Positions 26,054-35,597 are shown, numbered from the stretch's first letter. The stretch: 64,000 bases of DNA from Klebsiella huaxiensis (GCF_003261575.2 NZ_CP036175.1:2604001-2668000), one strand, 5' to 3'. The notes: a model not told the origin generated them from the letters alone. A program made the numbers and translations.

Positions 26054-26437
26054 CTATGCGACGATTTCAACCAGGTTGCCATCAGGGTCTTTGATAACCG
26101 CTTCGTAATAACCGTCGCCGGTAGTACGCGGAGCAGAGACCAGGATACCTTGCGCCTCGGCGCGTTTAGCCAGCGCATCGACTCTTTGCGCGCCGTCAAC
26201 GCTTATCGCCAGATGAACCCAGCCGGTGTGGTTATTATCCGGTTTCAGCTCGCTAAGACCCGGTTTGGTCATCAGTTCAATGGCAATATCATCACCGATT
26301 TTGACAAAGTAAGATTCAAACCCGAGGTTAGTCTGGCTGCAATACTTTTCATTTATTTCGCCTTCAAAGAACGACACCCAAAAACGGGCCTGTTGCTCAA
26401 GCTGGCGGGTCCATAGGGCGATATGGGCAATTTTCAT
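26054..26437 (-). CDS. VOC-family (glyoxalase/bleomycin-resistance fold) protein
   Basis: 127 aa from the ATG at 26437, with AGAGG seven bases upstream. It opens MKIAHIALWTRQLEQQARFW and ends with KDPDGNLVEIVA, both typical of single-domain VOC proteins. Likely metal ligands are His5, a His in the centre and the Glu near the end. The substrate is unknown. It is probably the first gene of the leftward VOC/CAT-like/GFA group. Confidence 0.85.
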   Translation of the reverse strand: MKIAHIALWTRQLEQQARFWVSFFEGEINEKYCSQTNLGFESYFVKIGDDIAIELMTKPGLSELKPDNNHTGWVHLAISVDGAQRVDALAKRAEAQGILVSAPRTTGDGYYEAVIKDPDGNLVEIVA

Positions 26438-26528
26438 TTCAAACCTCTTCACACGGTGTGTTGACAGTCAGGGACAGAATGCACGATCATGCACTTTGTT
26501 GCTCGATAAAGATTTACCAGGAGTTATT

Positions 26529-27299
26529 GTGCTCGATTATGCTGCTTTCCCTAAACAACGACAAGCGTTGATTTGCCAGATCCTGCAAGAAAACGGTAGG
26601 GTGGTTTGCGCTGAGCTGGCCAGCCGTCTGAGCGTATCAGAACACACAATTCGCCGTGATTTACATGAACTTAGCAAAGAGGGTTTTTGCAAGAAGGTTT
26701 ACGGTGGGGCGGTTATGACTCTGCCTGAGTCGGGAGACTACAGCGAGCGCAAGGATAAGAATACGGCGATAAAAAGCAGAATCGCGCAGAAGTGCGCAAG
26801 GCTGGTTAAGCCCGGCGGCTGCATTTTTATCGATACCGGCACCACTAATCTGGCGATGGCGGAGGCGCTGCCTGTTGAGCTGGCGCTAACGGTAGTGACC
26901 AATTCTCCGGAGATCGCCGCGGTGCTGCTCAAGAAACCACTGTATGACGTGGTGATGCTGGGCGGCCAGATCCAACGGGCTACCGGCGGCTGCGTGGGGG
27001 CATCCGCCGTGGCGCAGATCCAGGGGATGTTGTTTGACCAGGGCTTTATCGGCGGCTGCGCGATGGCTCCGGAGTCTGGTCTCACGGGATTTGATTTTCC
27101 CGACTGCGAGTTTAAAAAAGCGGTTATTAAGCAGTGCAGCGAAATCATCGTGGGCCTGACTTCTGATAAGATCCCCGCGGTGGCGCGCTTTGTGGTGGTC
27201 GAAAGCGGCGACATTGATGTGCTGGTGGTGGAAGAGAATGTTAGTCGTGAATATAGCGATGCGTTCCGCGAGCACGATATTCGTATTTACACCGTTTAA
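26529..27299 (+). CDS. DeoR-family transcriptional regulator
   Basis: 256 aa from a GTG at 26529, preceded by CAGGAG. The helix-turn-helix has the DeoR pattern (ELASRLSVSEHTIRRDLHEL, about residues 29-48). The C-terminal part has the sugar-phosphate-binding isomerase-like fold (IDTGTTN, TNSPEIAAVL, GGQIQRATGG). It would repress a sugar operon, but no such operon is adjacent: the neighbours are a divergent VOC gene and a convergent LysE exporter. Confidence 0.85.
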   Translation: MLDYAAFPKQRQALICQILQENGRVVCAELASRLSVSEHTIRRDLHELSKEGFCKKVYGGAVMTLPESGDYSERKDKNTAIKSRIAQKCARLVKPGGCIFIDTGTTNLAMAEALPVELALTVVTNSPEIAAVLLKKPLYDVVMLGGQIQRATGGCVGASAVAQIQGMLFDQGFIGGCAMAPESGLTGFDFPDCEFKKAVIKQCSEIIVGLTSDKIPAVARFVVVESGDIDVLVVEENVSREYSDAFREHDIRIYTV

Positions 27300-27312
27300 G
27301 TGGGAAGCGCTA

Positions 27313-27337
27313 GCCCGAGCAGCGAGTGCGCTCGGGC
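27313..27337. terminator. Stem-loop between convergent deoR and lysE genes
   Basis: GCCCGAGC pairs with GCTCGGGC across a 9-base loop, in the 45-bp gap between converging genes. Confidence 0.65.
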
Positions 27338-27344
27338 CATGAGG

Positions 27345-27974
27345 TTATTTCGACAGCGAAGTCGCTATCAGGCGCAATCCCAGCGCACCCAATACCGTGG
27401 CGGTGACGATATCGATTTTGTGCTTCAGACGCAGATAGACGCTGCGCGGTCGGGAGGAAGAGAGCACCAGGGCCACCAGTGAATACCAACTGACATCAAT
27501 CAGAAAGCTCATCAGCGGTACGATATAGTAAAAGGCTACAGGGATGCGCTCTGGCAGCAGGGCGGTAAAAATAGAGGCGAAGACCAGCGCCGTTTTCGGG
27601 TTGCTGAGCTGGGTATAGAGACCGTCACGGAAGGTTTTCAACAGCGAATGTTCTGCCGCTATGCCCCCGGCGGTGAAGTCCATTGGCTGTGCCGCGCTGC
27701 GAAAGATTTTATAGCCTAACCACAATAGATACAGGCCACCGGCAACCTTCAGGCCGATAAACATCTCTGGTACCGCCGTCAAAAACTTCTGTAGACCCAT
27801 CATTGCCATAATCGAAAAGATAGCTGCGCCGGTACCGGTCCCCAGTGCGGTGACCAGGCCATGAAGGCGTGAACGGGCCACCGCGTTGCGGGCGACATAA
27901 ATAAAGCTCGGTCCTGGGCTTATCACGCCCACGATAAGGACTGCGGCAATGGCCATCAGGCTGGATAAAAACAT
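27345..27974 (-). CDS. LysE/RhtB-family amino-acid exporter
   Basis: 209 aa with about six transmembrane helices. ISPGPSFIYVARNA near residue 18 is the LysE-family signature, followed by GTGTGAAIFS and GLYLLWLGYK; QLSNPKTALVFASIF lies in the middle. Family members export amino acids or metabolites in exchange for protons. It converges on the DeoR gene. Confidence 0.88.
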   Translation of the reverse strand: MFLSSLMAIAAVLIVGVISPGPSFIYVARNAVARSRLHGLVTALGTGTGAAIFSIMAMMGLQKFLTAVPEMFIGLKVAGGLYLLWLGYKIFRSAAQPMDFTAGGIAAEHSLLKTFRDGLYTQLSNPKTALVFASIFTALLPERIPVAFYYIVPLMSFLIDVSWYSLVALVLSSSRPRSVYLRLKHKIDIVTATVLGALGLRLIATSLSK

Positions 27975-28109
27975 AAACGCTCCCGATTAATGTTTAGTGC
28001 TGAAGTCATCAATGACCTTCGCTCATCATTGTTTTCTAGTGAAAAAATAAACAATCTTTACCGCAATGTCACCACGCTTGCATGGGCCGACAAAAATGGT
28101 GGTTGTTTT

Positions 28110-28139
28110 CCCGGAGGCGGTGCTGTACACCTGTCCGGG
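28110..28139. repeat. REP-like palindrome upstream of the carbonic anhydrase
   Basis: CCCGGAGGCGGTGC and CACCTGTCCGGG form an imperfect inverted repeat of REP type, with a second GGGC/GCCC pairing immediately after. The whole gap 27975-28353 otherwise has no gene; the carbonic anhydrase promoter is presumably at 28270-28340. Confidence 0.45.
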
Positions 28140-28353
28140 CTACGGGCCCGCAGACGTCGTTGATCCTATAGGTCAGTTCAAGCACTCGCCGCTACTTGGT
28201 AAAATACGGGGCCGGTCTTCAAAATCGATTTGCCATCAGTCTGATCTTTAATCTCTTATTCGAATAACGATTCCCATTCTGCTCTTCAGTGATACACTGA
28301 CTAAATGTGATCTTTGTCATATCGTCATTAAAACAGAGAAAAGAGACACTGCT

Positions 28354-28989
28354 ATGCAACATATCATTGAGGGTTTCCTCAACTTCCAAAAAGAGATCTT
28401 CCCGCAACGTAAAGAGCTCTTCCGCAGCCTGGCGTCCAGCCAGAATCCCAAAGCGCTGTTCATCTCCTGTTCGGATAGCCGCCTGGTGCCGGAGCTGGTG
28501 ACTCAGCAGGATCCGGGTCAGCTGTTTGTTATTCGTAATGCCGGTAATATCGTTCCCTCTTTCGGACCGGAGCCGGGTGGGGTTTCCGCCACTATCGAGT
28601 ACGCTGTCGTCGCCCTGGGCGTGACCGATATTGTGATTTGCGGCCACTCCAACTGCGGAGCGATGAAAGCGATCGCGACCTGTCAGTGTCTGGATACGAT
28701 GCCCGCAGTTTCCCATTGGTTGCATTATTCCGATGCGGCAAAAGCGGTGGTGGATAAAAAGACCTGGGCGAATGAGACCGATAAGGTGAATGGCATGGTG
28801 CAGGAAAACGTCATCGCCCAGTTGAATAATATCAAAACCCACCCGTCGGTTGCCGTTGGCCTGCGCGACAATACCCTGCGTCTGCACGGCTGGTTCTACG
28901 ATATTGAAAGCGGTGATATTCGTGCGCTGGATAAAAACAGCAAAAACTTCGTTTCGCTGTCGGAAAATCCTGACGTTTTCTTCGAGTAA
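28354..28989 (+). CDS. cynT: Beta-carbonic anhydrase, CynT type
   Basis: 211 aa, very close to E. coli CynT at the N-terminus and centre. Zinc ligands Cys39, His98 and Cys101 are in SCSDSR and GHSNCG, with the Asp41-Arg43 dyad. It interconverts CO2 and bicarbonate. In E. coli cynT is in the cyanate operon with cynS, but no cyanase gene is adjacent here. The protein is truncated by a few residues at the C-terminus compared with CynT (219 aa). Confidence 0.9.
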   Translation: MQHIIEGFLNFQKEIFPQRKELFRSLASSQNPKALFISCSDSRLVPELVTQQDPGQLFVIRNAGNIVPSFGPEPGGVSATIEYAVVALGVTDIVICGHSNCGAMKAIATCQCLDTMPAVSHWLHYSDAAKAVVDKKTWANETDKVNGMVQENVIAQLNNIKTHPSVAVGLRDNTLRLHGWFYDIESGDIRALDKNSKNFVSLSENPDVFFE

Positions 28990-29123
28990 ATCTCTCTTTT
29001 CAGGGCACGGAGGCCCTGAGAGTCGCGCCTTCCAGTCTAAAACCTTCTGACACCCCATCGAATGTACTCAAGAACCAATGCGCGTACATGCGACGAAGTG
29101 TCGGCAGCTAAATCCATGTGAAC

Positions 29124-30734
29124 TTAAAGGTCAATTAACGGCAAACGCCTGCGTGAGCGGCTCGCCGGTTGCGATATTGCTTTCGCTATCGCCGCGCCGA
29201 TTTCCGCGCAGGCGGTGATGCCCTGGACAAACGGCTGGTCATGCATCAACCAGGGGATTGCGCCAAATGCAATGCGCCCGCGCACCTCAGCTGGTTCCTG
29301 CAATGTGTAGTCGTCCCCGACGTCTGGAATATCGTCGCCGGTCGCCAGTAATTGCTTTCTTAAATGTGGGAAGGGGAGATCGGTGGTTTTGAGCGGTTTC
29401 TGCCCTCGCGCATCGATAAACACATCGTATAAATAGCGGTTATCGCGGTTAATAATCTGTGTTTTATCTTGCTCAACTGATAACTCATAATCCGCGCCCA
29501 GAGCGAGAATGCTGATGACGCCGGCTTCGCGCAGCGCCAGTAGTCGGCGAATGGACTCGGAGGGAATGGCGGCGTAACAGTCGATAAACACCCGCGCGAG
29601 GCCACGGTTGAAGCGCTCGCGGTCCTGAGCGTTGAGATGCGGAACCATCTCCTGAACGGCTTCGTGTAGCCGCAAAATAACGTAGCGCCAGGGCACGGTG
29701 TAACGCTCTCGCTTATGACGTTCAACTTCGTCGAGATTCGCCCGCGCCCAGTGAAATGGATTGCGCTGCTGGCGTTTTTGAAACCACGCCTCGCTGAAGC
29801 TGTCAGCGTCCAGCGCGTTAAGGGCGATGTTCTCGCTCCAGCATGGGTCGGCCAGTTTGATTTCCTGCGCCATCAGCTGAAATACCCGGTCGAGTAAGCC
29901 GTCGGCACCCGCTGCGATCTCTTTTTTGACCGCACTTTCGCTGACGATATGCAGCGGCTCCCAGGGAATAGGGCAGTAAAAATCGGCTTCGGGCAGAATG
30001 CCGGAGCGGGACATCAACACAATACTGAGCGCTTTGCTGTCATTATCCAGCCTGAAGGTCAACGCTCCATCGTCCGAATCAGTAAATCTGCCATGCTGAA
30101 CGACGACGGCCATTGCTGCATCAATCCCGCTGAGCGAGGTGCCCATAATCCCCACCCGACAGGGCGGAATGTTGGCTTCCATCAGGCCAGACCACGGGCT
30201 GGGAAAATAAGTTCGGGTCGACTCCTCTTGCGCAGGCCACACGTGGCCGGTGGCGATTGCTGCGAGACTGAAAACGTCTGCTGTTTGCTCACCTTCGGCC
30301 CACAGCCTGACGCCTTGCGCGGTGGCCTGCAGGTCGGTGACAGCGCAGGATTCATGAACCTGCACCCGGAAGCCTCGTTCTTTAGCTTGCGCAACCAACC
30401 CAATAAACTGGTCGCGAAAGTATTCGCCTAGCAGGATACGCGGCAAAAATTGACGATCATGCAAAGCGTCATAATCTACGCCATAGCGCGCAAGGTGCGC
30501 CTTGTCCTGGGCTTTTAGCCACTCGATGTAGGTGCACAGAATAGGCGGGATCTCAATACTGGCGATATTCGCCAGCATCATGCGTGAATTTTCTTCATCA
30601 CTGTAGGGCATGCCCACGCCCGCTTCATTGGCTTGCTCATAAATCGACACGTCCAGCGCTTCGTGGTGTTTAAGGAGTGCAAACAGGGTATAAATTCCGG
30701 TAGGCCCTGCGCCGATGATGGCAATTTTTTTCAT
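29124..30734 (-). CDS. YdhS-like FAD/NAD(P)-binding protein
   Basis: 536 aa, similar in length to E. coli YdhS (534). The N-terminus carries the Rossmann dinucleotide motif (IIGAGPTGIYT). A second nucleotide-binding region, GIMGTSLSGIDAA, lies near residue 195, and NPFHWARANLDEVERHK further on is conserved in the family. It is a predicted flavoprotein oxidoreductase or monooxygenase of unknown substrate. Confidence 0.82.
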   Translation of the reverse strand: MKKIAIIGAGPTGIYTLFALLKHHEALDVSIYEQANEAGVGMPYSDEENSRMMLANIASIEIPPILCTYIEWLKAQDKAHLARYGVDYDALHDRQFLPRILLGEYFRDQFIGLVAQAKERGFRVQVHESCAVTDLQATAQGVRLWAEGEQTADVFSLAAIATGHVWPAQEESTRTYFPSPWSGLMEANIPPCRVGIMGTSLSGIDAAMAVVVQHGRFTDSDDGALTFRLDNDSKALSIVLMSRSGILPEADFYCPIPWEPLHIVSESAVKKEIAAGADGLLDRVFQLMAQEIKLADPCWSENIALNALDADSFSEAWFQKRQQRNPFHWARANLDEVERHKRERYTVPWRYVILRLHEAVQEMVPHLNAQDRERFNRGLARVFIDCYAAIPSESIRRLLALREAGVISILALGADYELSVEQDKTQIINRDNRYLYDVFIDARGQKPLKTTDLPFPHLRKQLLATGDDIPDVGDDYTLQEPAEVRGRIAFGAIPWLMHDQPFVQGITACAEIGAAIAKAISQPASRSRRRLPLIDL

Positions 30735-30867
30735 ATAGAATGGCCCGCTGTTGTGTTGATGTTACATAGATTCGCTGTCCTTACGCAGATTTAGTGTGGT
30801 TGAAAATGGTGAGAGAGGCCAATTCAGAGACTCCTCTTCCGAAGTTGAGTCAGAAGAGGAGCCGATT

Positions 30868-32439
30868 TTAGAACCACGTTTCTAGCTGAGCGCCGAAGAA
30901 GAGCGTCCCGGCGCCATGGTAACCGGCGCTGCCGAAGGTATCGGTGGAAGAGTAATTATCCAGTGATTTATCCCAGGTCATCCATGTAGCAAAGAAGCGA
31001 ATTTCCGGGCGTTCAAAAAAGTCCGTCACGTTCTGCATTTTAAAGGTCGGGGCAAAGGTGAGCTTGTAGTAACTGCCGCTGGCGGCTTTATTGCCGTTAA
31101 AGCCTTTCGGGTCGATATCCATATATTGATAGCTGGTCTCATATTGCAGCGCGAAATTTTGGTTAATTTGCTGGATCACTCTGGCATTAAGCGTCACCCA
31201 GTCGTAATGGTCGGAATCGATATAGCGATTATTGCTGCTCTGAGCGACGACCAGGGGCGCGAGGCTCAGGCTATCGGTGAGCGAAGTAATGCCGTAAGAG
31301 GCAAACTTCACCGTCCAGGCCGGATCAATCAGGTAGCCGTCGGAACCCGGCCCGCGCACTTCCGCACCCAGCGCGCGGCCATAAAGCAGCACCGTTTTAG
31401 TCAGGCCGGGGCGCAGGCCATAGAAACTGTCGCCATGATAAGCCAGCATGGTGTTAAAGCCACGCGAGGCGGCTTTATCTGTGGCCAGCCCGTCGTTAAT
31501 CCGCTTATCGTTATCCTGCGAGTAAAGACCATTGAACATCCACTGCCAGTTATCCAGGCGGTTATTGAGCGAGAAGGTATAGTTCTGAATATAGGTGTTA
31601 TCAGCCCCGATCATGTTGTTATATTCAACGTTCTCCATCGTATCAATATCATTAAAGTTACGTCCGTAAACCGCAAGGTTGGTCTTAATATCGCCCCAGA
31701 CGTTCACATCATAAATGCCGGCCCCGGTACCGATTAAATTCATCATGTCGGAGTCGAGCCAGTGAATATCGAAATTATCCCGGTCTTCACGTTTCCCGGC
31801 CCATAGCGTGGCATTTTTGAATGCGCCGCTGAACGAGGGCATGTCGCTCATTTCCACAAACGCCTGACGCACGTTCATCTGACCATTGAATGAGCTGTCG
31901 GTATTATAGGTTTTATCCCATTCGGCAATTTTCATGTAATAACGCAGCTGACTATTATTGTCATATTTACGCCGATAGTTGATGTCAGCAGTGACGTAGG
32001 TATCGGATTCGTTGCCAAGGCGACCAACGCTTCCCCCGGTGCTTCCCGCTGGCGTCAGAGAAGGGCCGACGGTGCTAGTGGTGCCTTTGCTGGTCAATAT
32101 CCCCGTTCTCGCATAGCCGCCAAATGTTATTTCCGAGCGATCGTCTTTTTTTTCTGCGCTAGTGGCTGACTGACTTTTGATTAACGCAAGATCTGCATCG
32201 GTTTTTTGTTCAACGGCTTGCAATCGTTCTTCTGCGCGAGCGGCATTTTGCTCGGCTCTGGCGGCTCTTTTTTCCGCATTATTAATTTTGCTGCTGGCAT
32301 CTTGTAATTGTATTCGCGACTGTTTCAATTCGGCCTCAAGCTTTTCCAGTCGGGCGTTAATTTCACTTAAGGTTGTATCCGTCGCAAGGGCAGGCGCTGG
32401 CAAAGCCAGCGCGCAGAGCGTAAGCATGTAGGCTTTCAT
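30868..32439 (-). CDS. Carbohydrate-specific outer-membrane porin (LamB/ScrY/BglH type)
   Basis: 523 aa from the ATG at 32439. A signal peptide (about residues 1-20, ending APALA) is followed by a coiled coil (residues 23-82, rich in Glu, Lys and Ala) as in ScrY and BglH. An 18-stranded LamB-type barrel ends in Trp-Phe, the outer-membrane assembly signature. It lies just downstream of a PTS IIC fragment on the same strand, so it was probably the porin of a beta-glucoside or sucrose-type PTS operon. Confidence 0.88.
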   Translation of the reverse strand: MKAYMLTLCALALPAPALATDTTLSEINARLEKLEAELKQSRIQLQDASSKINNAEKRAARAEQNAARAEERLQAVEQKTDADLALIKSQSATSAEKKDDRSEITFGGYARTGILTSKGTTSTVGPSLTPAGSTGGSVGRLGNESDTYVTADINYRRKYDNNSQLRYYMKIAEWDKTYNTDSSFNGQMNVRQAFVEMSDMPSFSGAFKNATLWAGKREDRDNFDIHWLDSDMMNLIGTGAGIYDVNVWGDIKTNLAVYGRNFNDIDTMENVEYNNMIGADNTYIQNYTFSLNNRLDNWQWMFNGLYSQDNDKRINDGLATDKAASRGFNTMLAYHGDSFYGLRPGLTKTVLLYGRALGAEVRGPGSDGYLIDPAWTVKFASYGITSLTDSLSLAPLVVAQSSNNRYIDSDHYDWVTLNARVIQQINQNFALQYETSYQYMDIDPKGFNGNKAASGSYYKLTFAPTFKMQNVTDFFERPEIRFFATWMTWDKSLDNYSSTDTFGSAGYHGAGTLFFGAQLETWF

Positions 32440-32562
32440 TATTAATACCTGTACAGGAGGAAGCGGTGCTCTGAACACAGGGGTGCAGAGCACATATTAC
32501 TGTGCCATTGAAAATGGATTGTTTAACTGCTTGTTAAATTAATAATTGGGCTTTGTTATCCC

Positions 32563-33036
32563 CTAAGACTTTTTCGTGGTTTTATTCGCATTGACAAAAA
32601 CGAACGTCATTATGAAGGCGAAGATAAATACGGAGACTCCGACGGTAATATAGGAAATAAACTGATAACGATCATACAAATACATTAATGGCGACAGCAG
32701 AACCGCCAGGCCGTAGGAGTTGGCTTTTATCGACAGCAAAGAGAGGACCATTCCACCCAGCGCGGAGCTGGTTAACATTACGATAATAGCGCGGAGTCCG
32801 GACTGCATCACAATCCCGAACAAAGCGGGTTCAGAAACGCCGAGTAGCTGGGTAATAGTGGCGGAAATACCCGCGGTTTTAAACGCGACATTTTTGGATT
32901 TTAACGAAATAGCCAGACACACGGCGGCGTTGGCAAAACCGTACATCGCGCAAACGGTAATTAATGGATTGAAGCCAGTACCCGCAATTAGCGAGGTTTC
33001 AATCATAATGAACATGTGATTGAAACCAAGGTTTAA
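32563..33036 (-). pseudogene. C-terminal fragment of a glucose/beta-glucoside-family PTS EIIC, cut by the prophage
   Basis: The frame reads leftward for about 150 residues of a PTS permease C-terminal half (MIETSLIAG, GVSEPALFGI, ANSYGLAVLLSP). Before its first ATG (33015) the frame stays open to 33036 with family-like residues (GFNHMF), then meets a stop 17 bp from the integrase stop codon. The N-terminal half and IIB domain are missing. The sensible explanation is phage insertion inside the gene; the remainder should lie beyond the right prophage end, outside the window. Confidence 0.75.
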
Positions 33037-33055
33037 CTACCTGATTTTAATCGCC
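33016..33055. other. Probable attL region of the prophage
   Basis: The PTS reading frame loses family character here and the integrase gene ends at 33056. The attachment core cannot be delimited without attR, which is not in the window. Confidence 0.45.
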
Positions 33056-34348
33056 TTATGCTGTTGATTTTTCTCTTTGGGGCACCGTTGGGGCATTTTC
33101 TCGCAGGGACTGATTTAGTATGGCTACCTGTGAAGAGCTGGACTCCGGCATCCATGCACCATAAACCCTGTGCACCATCAGCGCATTTGCGTGCCCCATT
33201 TGCGACGCAATAAAAGTGGGGTTTGCGCCAGCGGATAAAGACCAGCATGCGTAGGTGTGGCGTGACTGGTATGCTTTCCGAGAACGCAACCCGGCTCTTT
33301 TCATTGCTGAGGTCCAACTTGGCCCGAGAGAACCTACTGCATAATACCCATCAGGTTTGTTATGATGCCTTGTAGGTTGAGGAACAAAGATAAACGTGCA
33401 GGAATGATGGATGCTTCTACCATATTCCCGTAGTTTAACTTCTATCCGGTGCTGCTTTCCTAGCCGCGTCAGTTCTGCCTGGTTTTTCAGTACTTCAATC
33501 GCCGGCTGGGTGAGATATATAACCCTGTCAGTGCCGGCTTCTGTTTTGGGTAAAGTAAAGTCTCCCATGGTCGTGAGATTGCGCCTCACGATCATGGTTC
33601 CCGCCTTCAAATCAACATCTTCCCATGCCAGAGAAACTAACTCGCCGTGTCTGATGCCTGTATACACCGCCAGCGACCAGAGATTTTTGGTTTGCTGCTG
33701 GTGGCAGGCATCTATTAACCGGGAAAACTCATCCCTGCCAAGCGGATCGGGCTTAGCTCTTGCTTTCTTCAGTGTTCCAATGCTGGCGCAGGGGTTTTGC
33801 TCTGCATAGCCGTTCTCATGAGCAAACTGGAAAAAAGAAGATATGATTCCCATGTAATAGTTTACCGTTGGGGCCGAGCGTCCCTTTTTCACGGTCTTGC
33901 GGTTCGGTCGAGGCACACAGTATCCCGTCAACAGTTCTTTCCTGACACCCAACAAATCTTCCTTTGTGATCGTCGAGATCAGTCTTTTACCACCAATATG
34001 GGGAAGCATTACTCTCACCACAGACTGATAACGGCTTAATGCGTTTGCACTGATTTCCATGCTTTTTAGCTCCAGCCATTTATCAGCGAGGGTTTTCACC
34101 GCGATATCCTTCCTCTCGATACCAAAGTTTTTAAGGTTTGGTGAATTCGGGAACTGCGCAGCATAGTCAAAGCTACCCATACGGATAGCGAAACAGACAG
34201 AAGTACGCAGTTCCCCGGCAACCTTGCGGTTTTTAGCGGTGTCAGAAACACCGAGGTTCTCCCTGACACGCTTGCCGTTATAAATGAACCATATGCGGAG
34301 TGATCCGCCGTGGTTCTCAACGCCCGTTGGGTATGATGCTTTACTCAT
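33056..34348 (-). CDS. int: Prophage tyrosine-recombinase integrase
   Basis: 430 aa. The N-terminal arm-binding domain (residues 5-50; SLRIWFIYNGKRVRENLG) is of the DUF3596 type. A core-binding SAM-like domain (about 80-190) follows. The catalytic domain has TGIRHGELVSL (catalytic Arg), a SRHTYACWSL-type H-x-x-R region variant, MGHAN, and the nucleophile Tyr in HRVYGAW. It integrates and, with Xis, excises the phage. It lies at the left prophage end, reading toward the host PTS fragment. Confidence 0.93.
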   Translation of the reverse strand: MSKASYPTGVENHGGSLRIWFIYNGKRVRENLGVSDTAKNRKVAGELRTSVCFAIRMGSFDYAAQFPNSPNLKNFGIERKDIAVKTLADKWLELKSMEISANALSRYQSVVRVMLPHIGGKRLISTITKEDLLGVRKELLTGYCVPRPNRKTVKKGRSAPTVNYYMGIISSFFQFAHENGYAEQNPCASIGTLKKARAKPDPLGRDEFSRLIDACHQQQTKNLWSLAVYTGIRHGELVSLAWEDVDLKAGTMIVRRNLTTMGDFTLPKTEAGTDRVIYLTQPAIEVLKNQAELTRLGKQHRIEVKLREYGRSIHHSCTFIFVPQPTRHHNKPDGYYAVGSLGPSWTSAMKRAGLRSRKAYQSRHTYACWSLSAGANPTFIASQMGHANALMVHRVYGAWMPESSSSQVAILNQSLRENAPTVPQREKSTA

Positions 34349-34403
34349 TATTCCCTCCCGACGTCCAGGAGCGGTATAAGCTTACCTGTTTCATGCTGCC
34401 CGA

Positions 34404-34637
34404 TCACCAAATTGGTTGTTTTTGTGCGGCAATCCACGCATCAACCGCTTTGCGGTTATACATGCATTCGCTGGTGGGCTTTGGATCACCCTCAGGGGAA
34501 ACGTGCTTATACTCCCTTCCCAGCAGCCAGGACTTTTTGCGAGCGCGGGTAATGGTGCCGCGCTTCATGCCAGTCACTGCGATCAGCAGGTCCTCTGATA
34601 CCCACTCATTCGGCTCAAGTTGAATGATTGTCTGCAT
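34404..34637 (-). CDS. xis: Phage excisionase
   Basis: 77 aa from the ATG at 34637 (GAGGT upstream). It has the small winged-helix excisionase pattern: EWVSEDLLIAVTGMKRGTI near the start, then RKKSWLLGREYKHV and NRKAVDAWIA. It bends attachment-site DNA with Int for excision. It lies 55 bp before int. Confidence 0.8.
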   Translation of the reverse strand: MQTIIQLEPNEWVSEDLLIAVTGMKRGTITRARKKSWLLGREYKHVSPEGDPKPTSECMYNRKAVDAWIAAQKQPIW

Positions 34638-34644
34638 ACCTACC

Positions 34645-34791
34645 TCACACCACACCCAGGCCACGACAGTGGCACCAGACCTCAAACATCCGCTTAACCA
34701 CTTCCCGGCAGTAGTAGCCGTGAGCGTCTCGCGTCAGGTCATAGCGGCCGCCATAGCGCAGCCGGGCCCAGATTTCAAATTCACGATTCAT
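34645..34791 (-). CDS. 48-aa phage early protein
   Basis: An ATG at 34791 (GGAGC-like site upstream) reads 48 codons (MNREFEIWARLRYGGRYD...) and ends 7 bp before xis. It has three C-terminal cysteines and a run of aromatic and basic residues. Not recognised with certainty; the tight packing supports it being real. Confidence 0.6.
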   Translation of the reverse strand: MNREFEIWARLRYGGRYDLTRDAHGYYCREVVKRMFEVWCHCRGLGVV

Positions 34792-34795
34792 GCGA

Positions 34796-34864
34796 TTAGC
34801 TCCTTAAGCACCAGGCAATGGCGAACGCACAACCAACGGTGCAAAACGCTGTTGGCCAGTCCAT
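34796..34864 (-). CDS. 22-aa hydrophobic phage peptide (tentative)
   Basis: The ATG at 34864 overlaps the stop of the upstream gene (TAATG). The frame encodes 22 residues (MDWPTAFCTVGCAFAIAWCL...), one short membrane segment with three cysteines. Support is only the coupling arrangement and hydrophobicity. Confidence 0.35.
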   Translation of the reverse strand: MDWPTAFCTVGCAFAIAWCLRS

Positions 34865-35376
34865 TACCGAACGTCCACTTCGATCTGAGCTATGGCGCAG
34901 TAACGCTCGATAGCCTCTTTAGTCCAGCGTCTATAAGTCTCTGGATGGAAAACTTCATTTTTGCCGCTACCGCTCCAGAATGCCTTTGAGCTAATGTCTG
35001 GTAGGGTGATGGTTAACGGCTTACCATTGGTGACATCGTTAACCGGAGAGTTGCCGCTGCGCGACTTGGCGTTTTTTGGCAATGGATCCAGAGTTGGCGC
35101 GGCTTTGATGGCGTGCAGCGACTCGGCTTGCTGGTCCTGCGCTACCTGCACATTTTCGCTGCTCCTGCATGCGGTCTCTTGTTCGGCTTCGATGATGGAA
35201 TCGACCGCCATCATCAGCGTGCTGGCGAGGTCGTCGTAATCCTGCCATGCATCGTTGCTGAAAAAATTCGTGAGCATCACCGGAGCCAGACAGGCAGCAA
35301 GGTATTGCCGGTAAGTCATTCCCCCAGGCGTCGCATTGCTCGGATTGGGGTAGGCATAGTGCCGGCCGTTTTTCAT
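34864..35376 (-). CDS. Phage early protein, 170 aa, unknown function
   Basis: 170 aa, opening MKNGRHYAYPNPSN. The N-terminal 75 residues look folded (MTYRQYLAACLAPVML). The central region (about 75-115) is polar and low-complexity, and the C-terminus is basic/aromatic (FHPETYRRWTKEAI). Its ATG overlaps the upstream stop (ATGA), so it belongs to a translationally coupled early operon. No function recognised. Confidence 0.7.
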   Translation of the reverse strand: MKNGRHYAYPNPSNATPGGMTYRQYLAACLAPVMLTNFFSNDAWQDYDDLASTLMMAVDSIIEAEQETACRSSENVQVAQDQQAESLHAIKAAPTLDPLPKNAKSRSGNSPVNDVTNGKPLTITLPDISSKAFWSGSGKNEVFHPETYRRWTKEAIERYCAIAQIEVDVR

Positions 35377-35597
35377 CGTTTGGCCTCCCGGATCAGATGT
35401 TTGTAGGCCCGGAGGGCGTGTTTAGCCTGGCCGCTAAAAACAGTTTTCATGAAGAAAAATCCGCTGCTATTGCTGGTCATGCCAGGAACCAGAAAGAGGG
35501 CAACATCAATTGCACGGTTGTGCTTACGAAACTCAAAAACGGTGCTGGTGACTACAATGTTTGCAACGGATCCGTAGTCCTGATATTCGATTTTCAT
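35373..35597 (-). CDS. Phage early protein, 74 aa
   Basis: 74 aa (MKIEYQDYGSVANIVV...). ATGA overlaps exist at both its start and its end, so it is embedded in the coupled early operon. No motif recognised. Confidence 0.65.
   Translation of the reverse strand: MKIEYQDYGSVANIVVTSTVFEFRKHNRAIDVALFLVPGMTSNSSGFFFMKTVFSGQAKHALRAYKHLIREAKR

Noticed and set aside
31126..31737. 203-codon rightward frame opposite the porin
   Set aside because: Shadow of the porin gene on the other strand.
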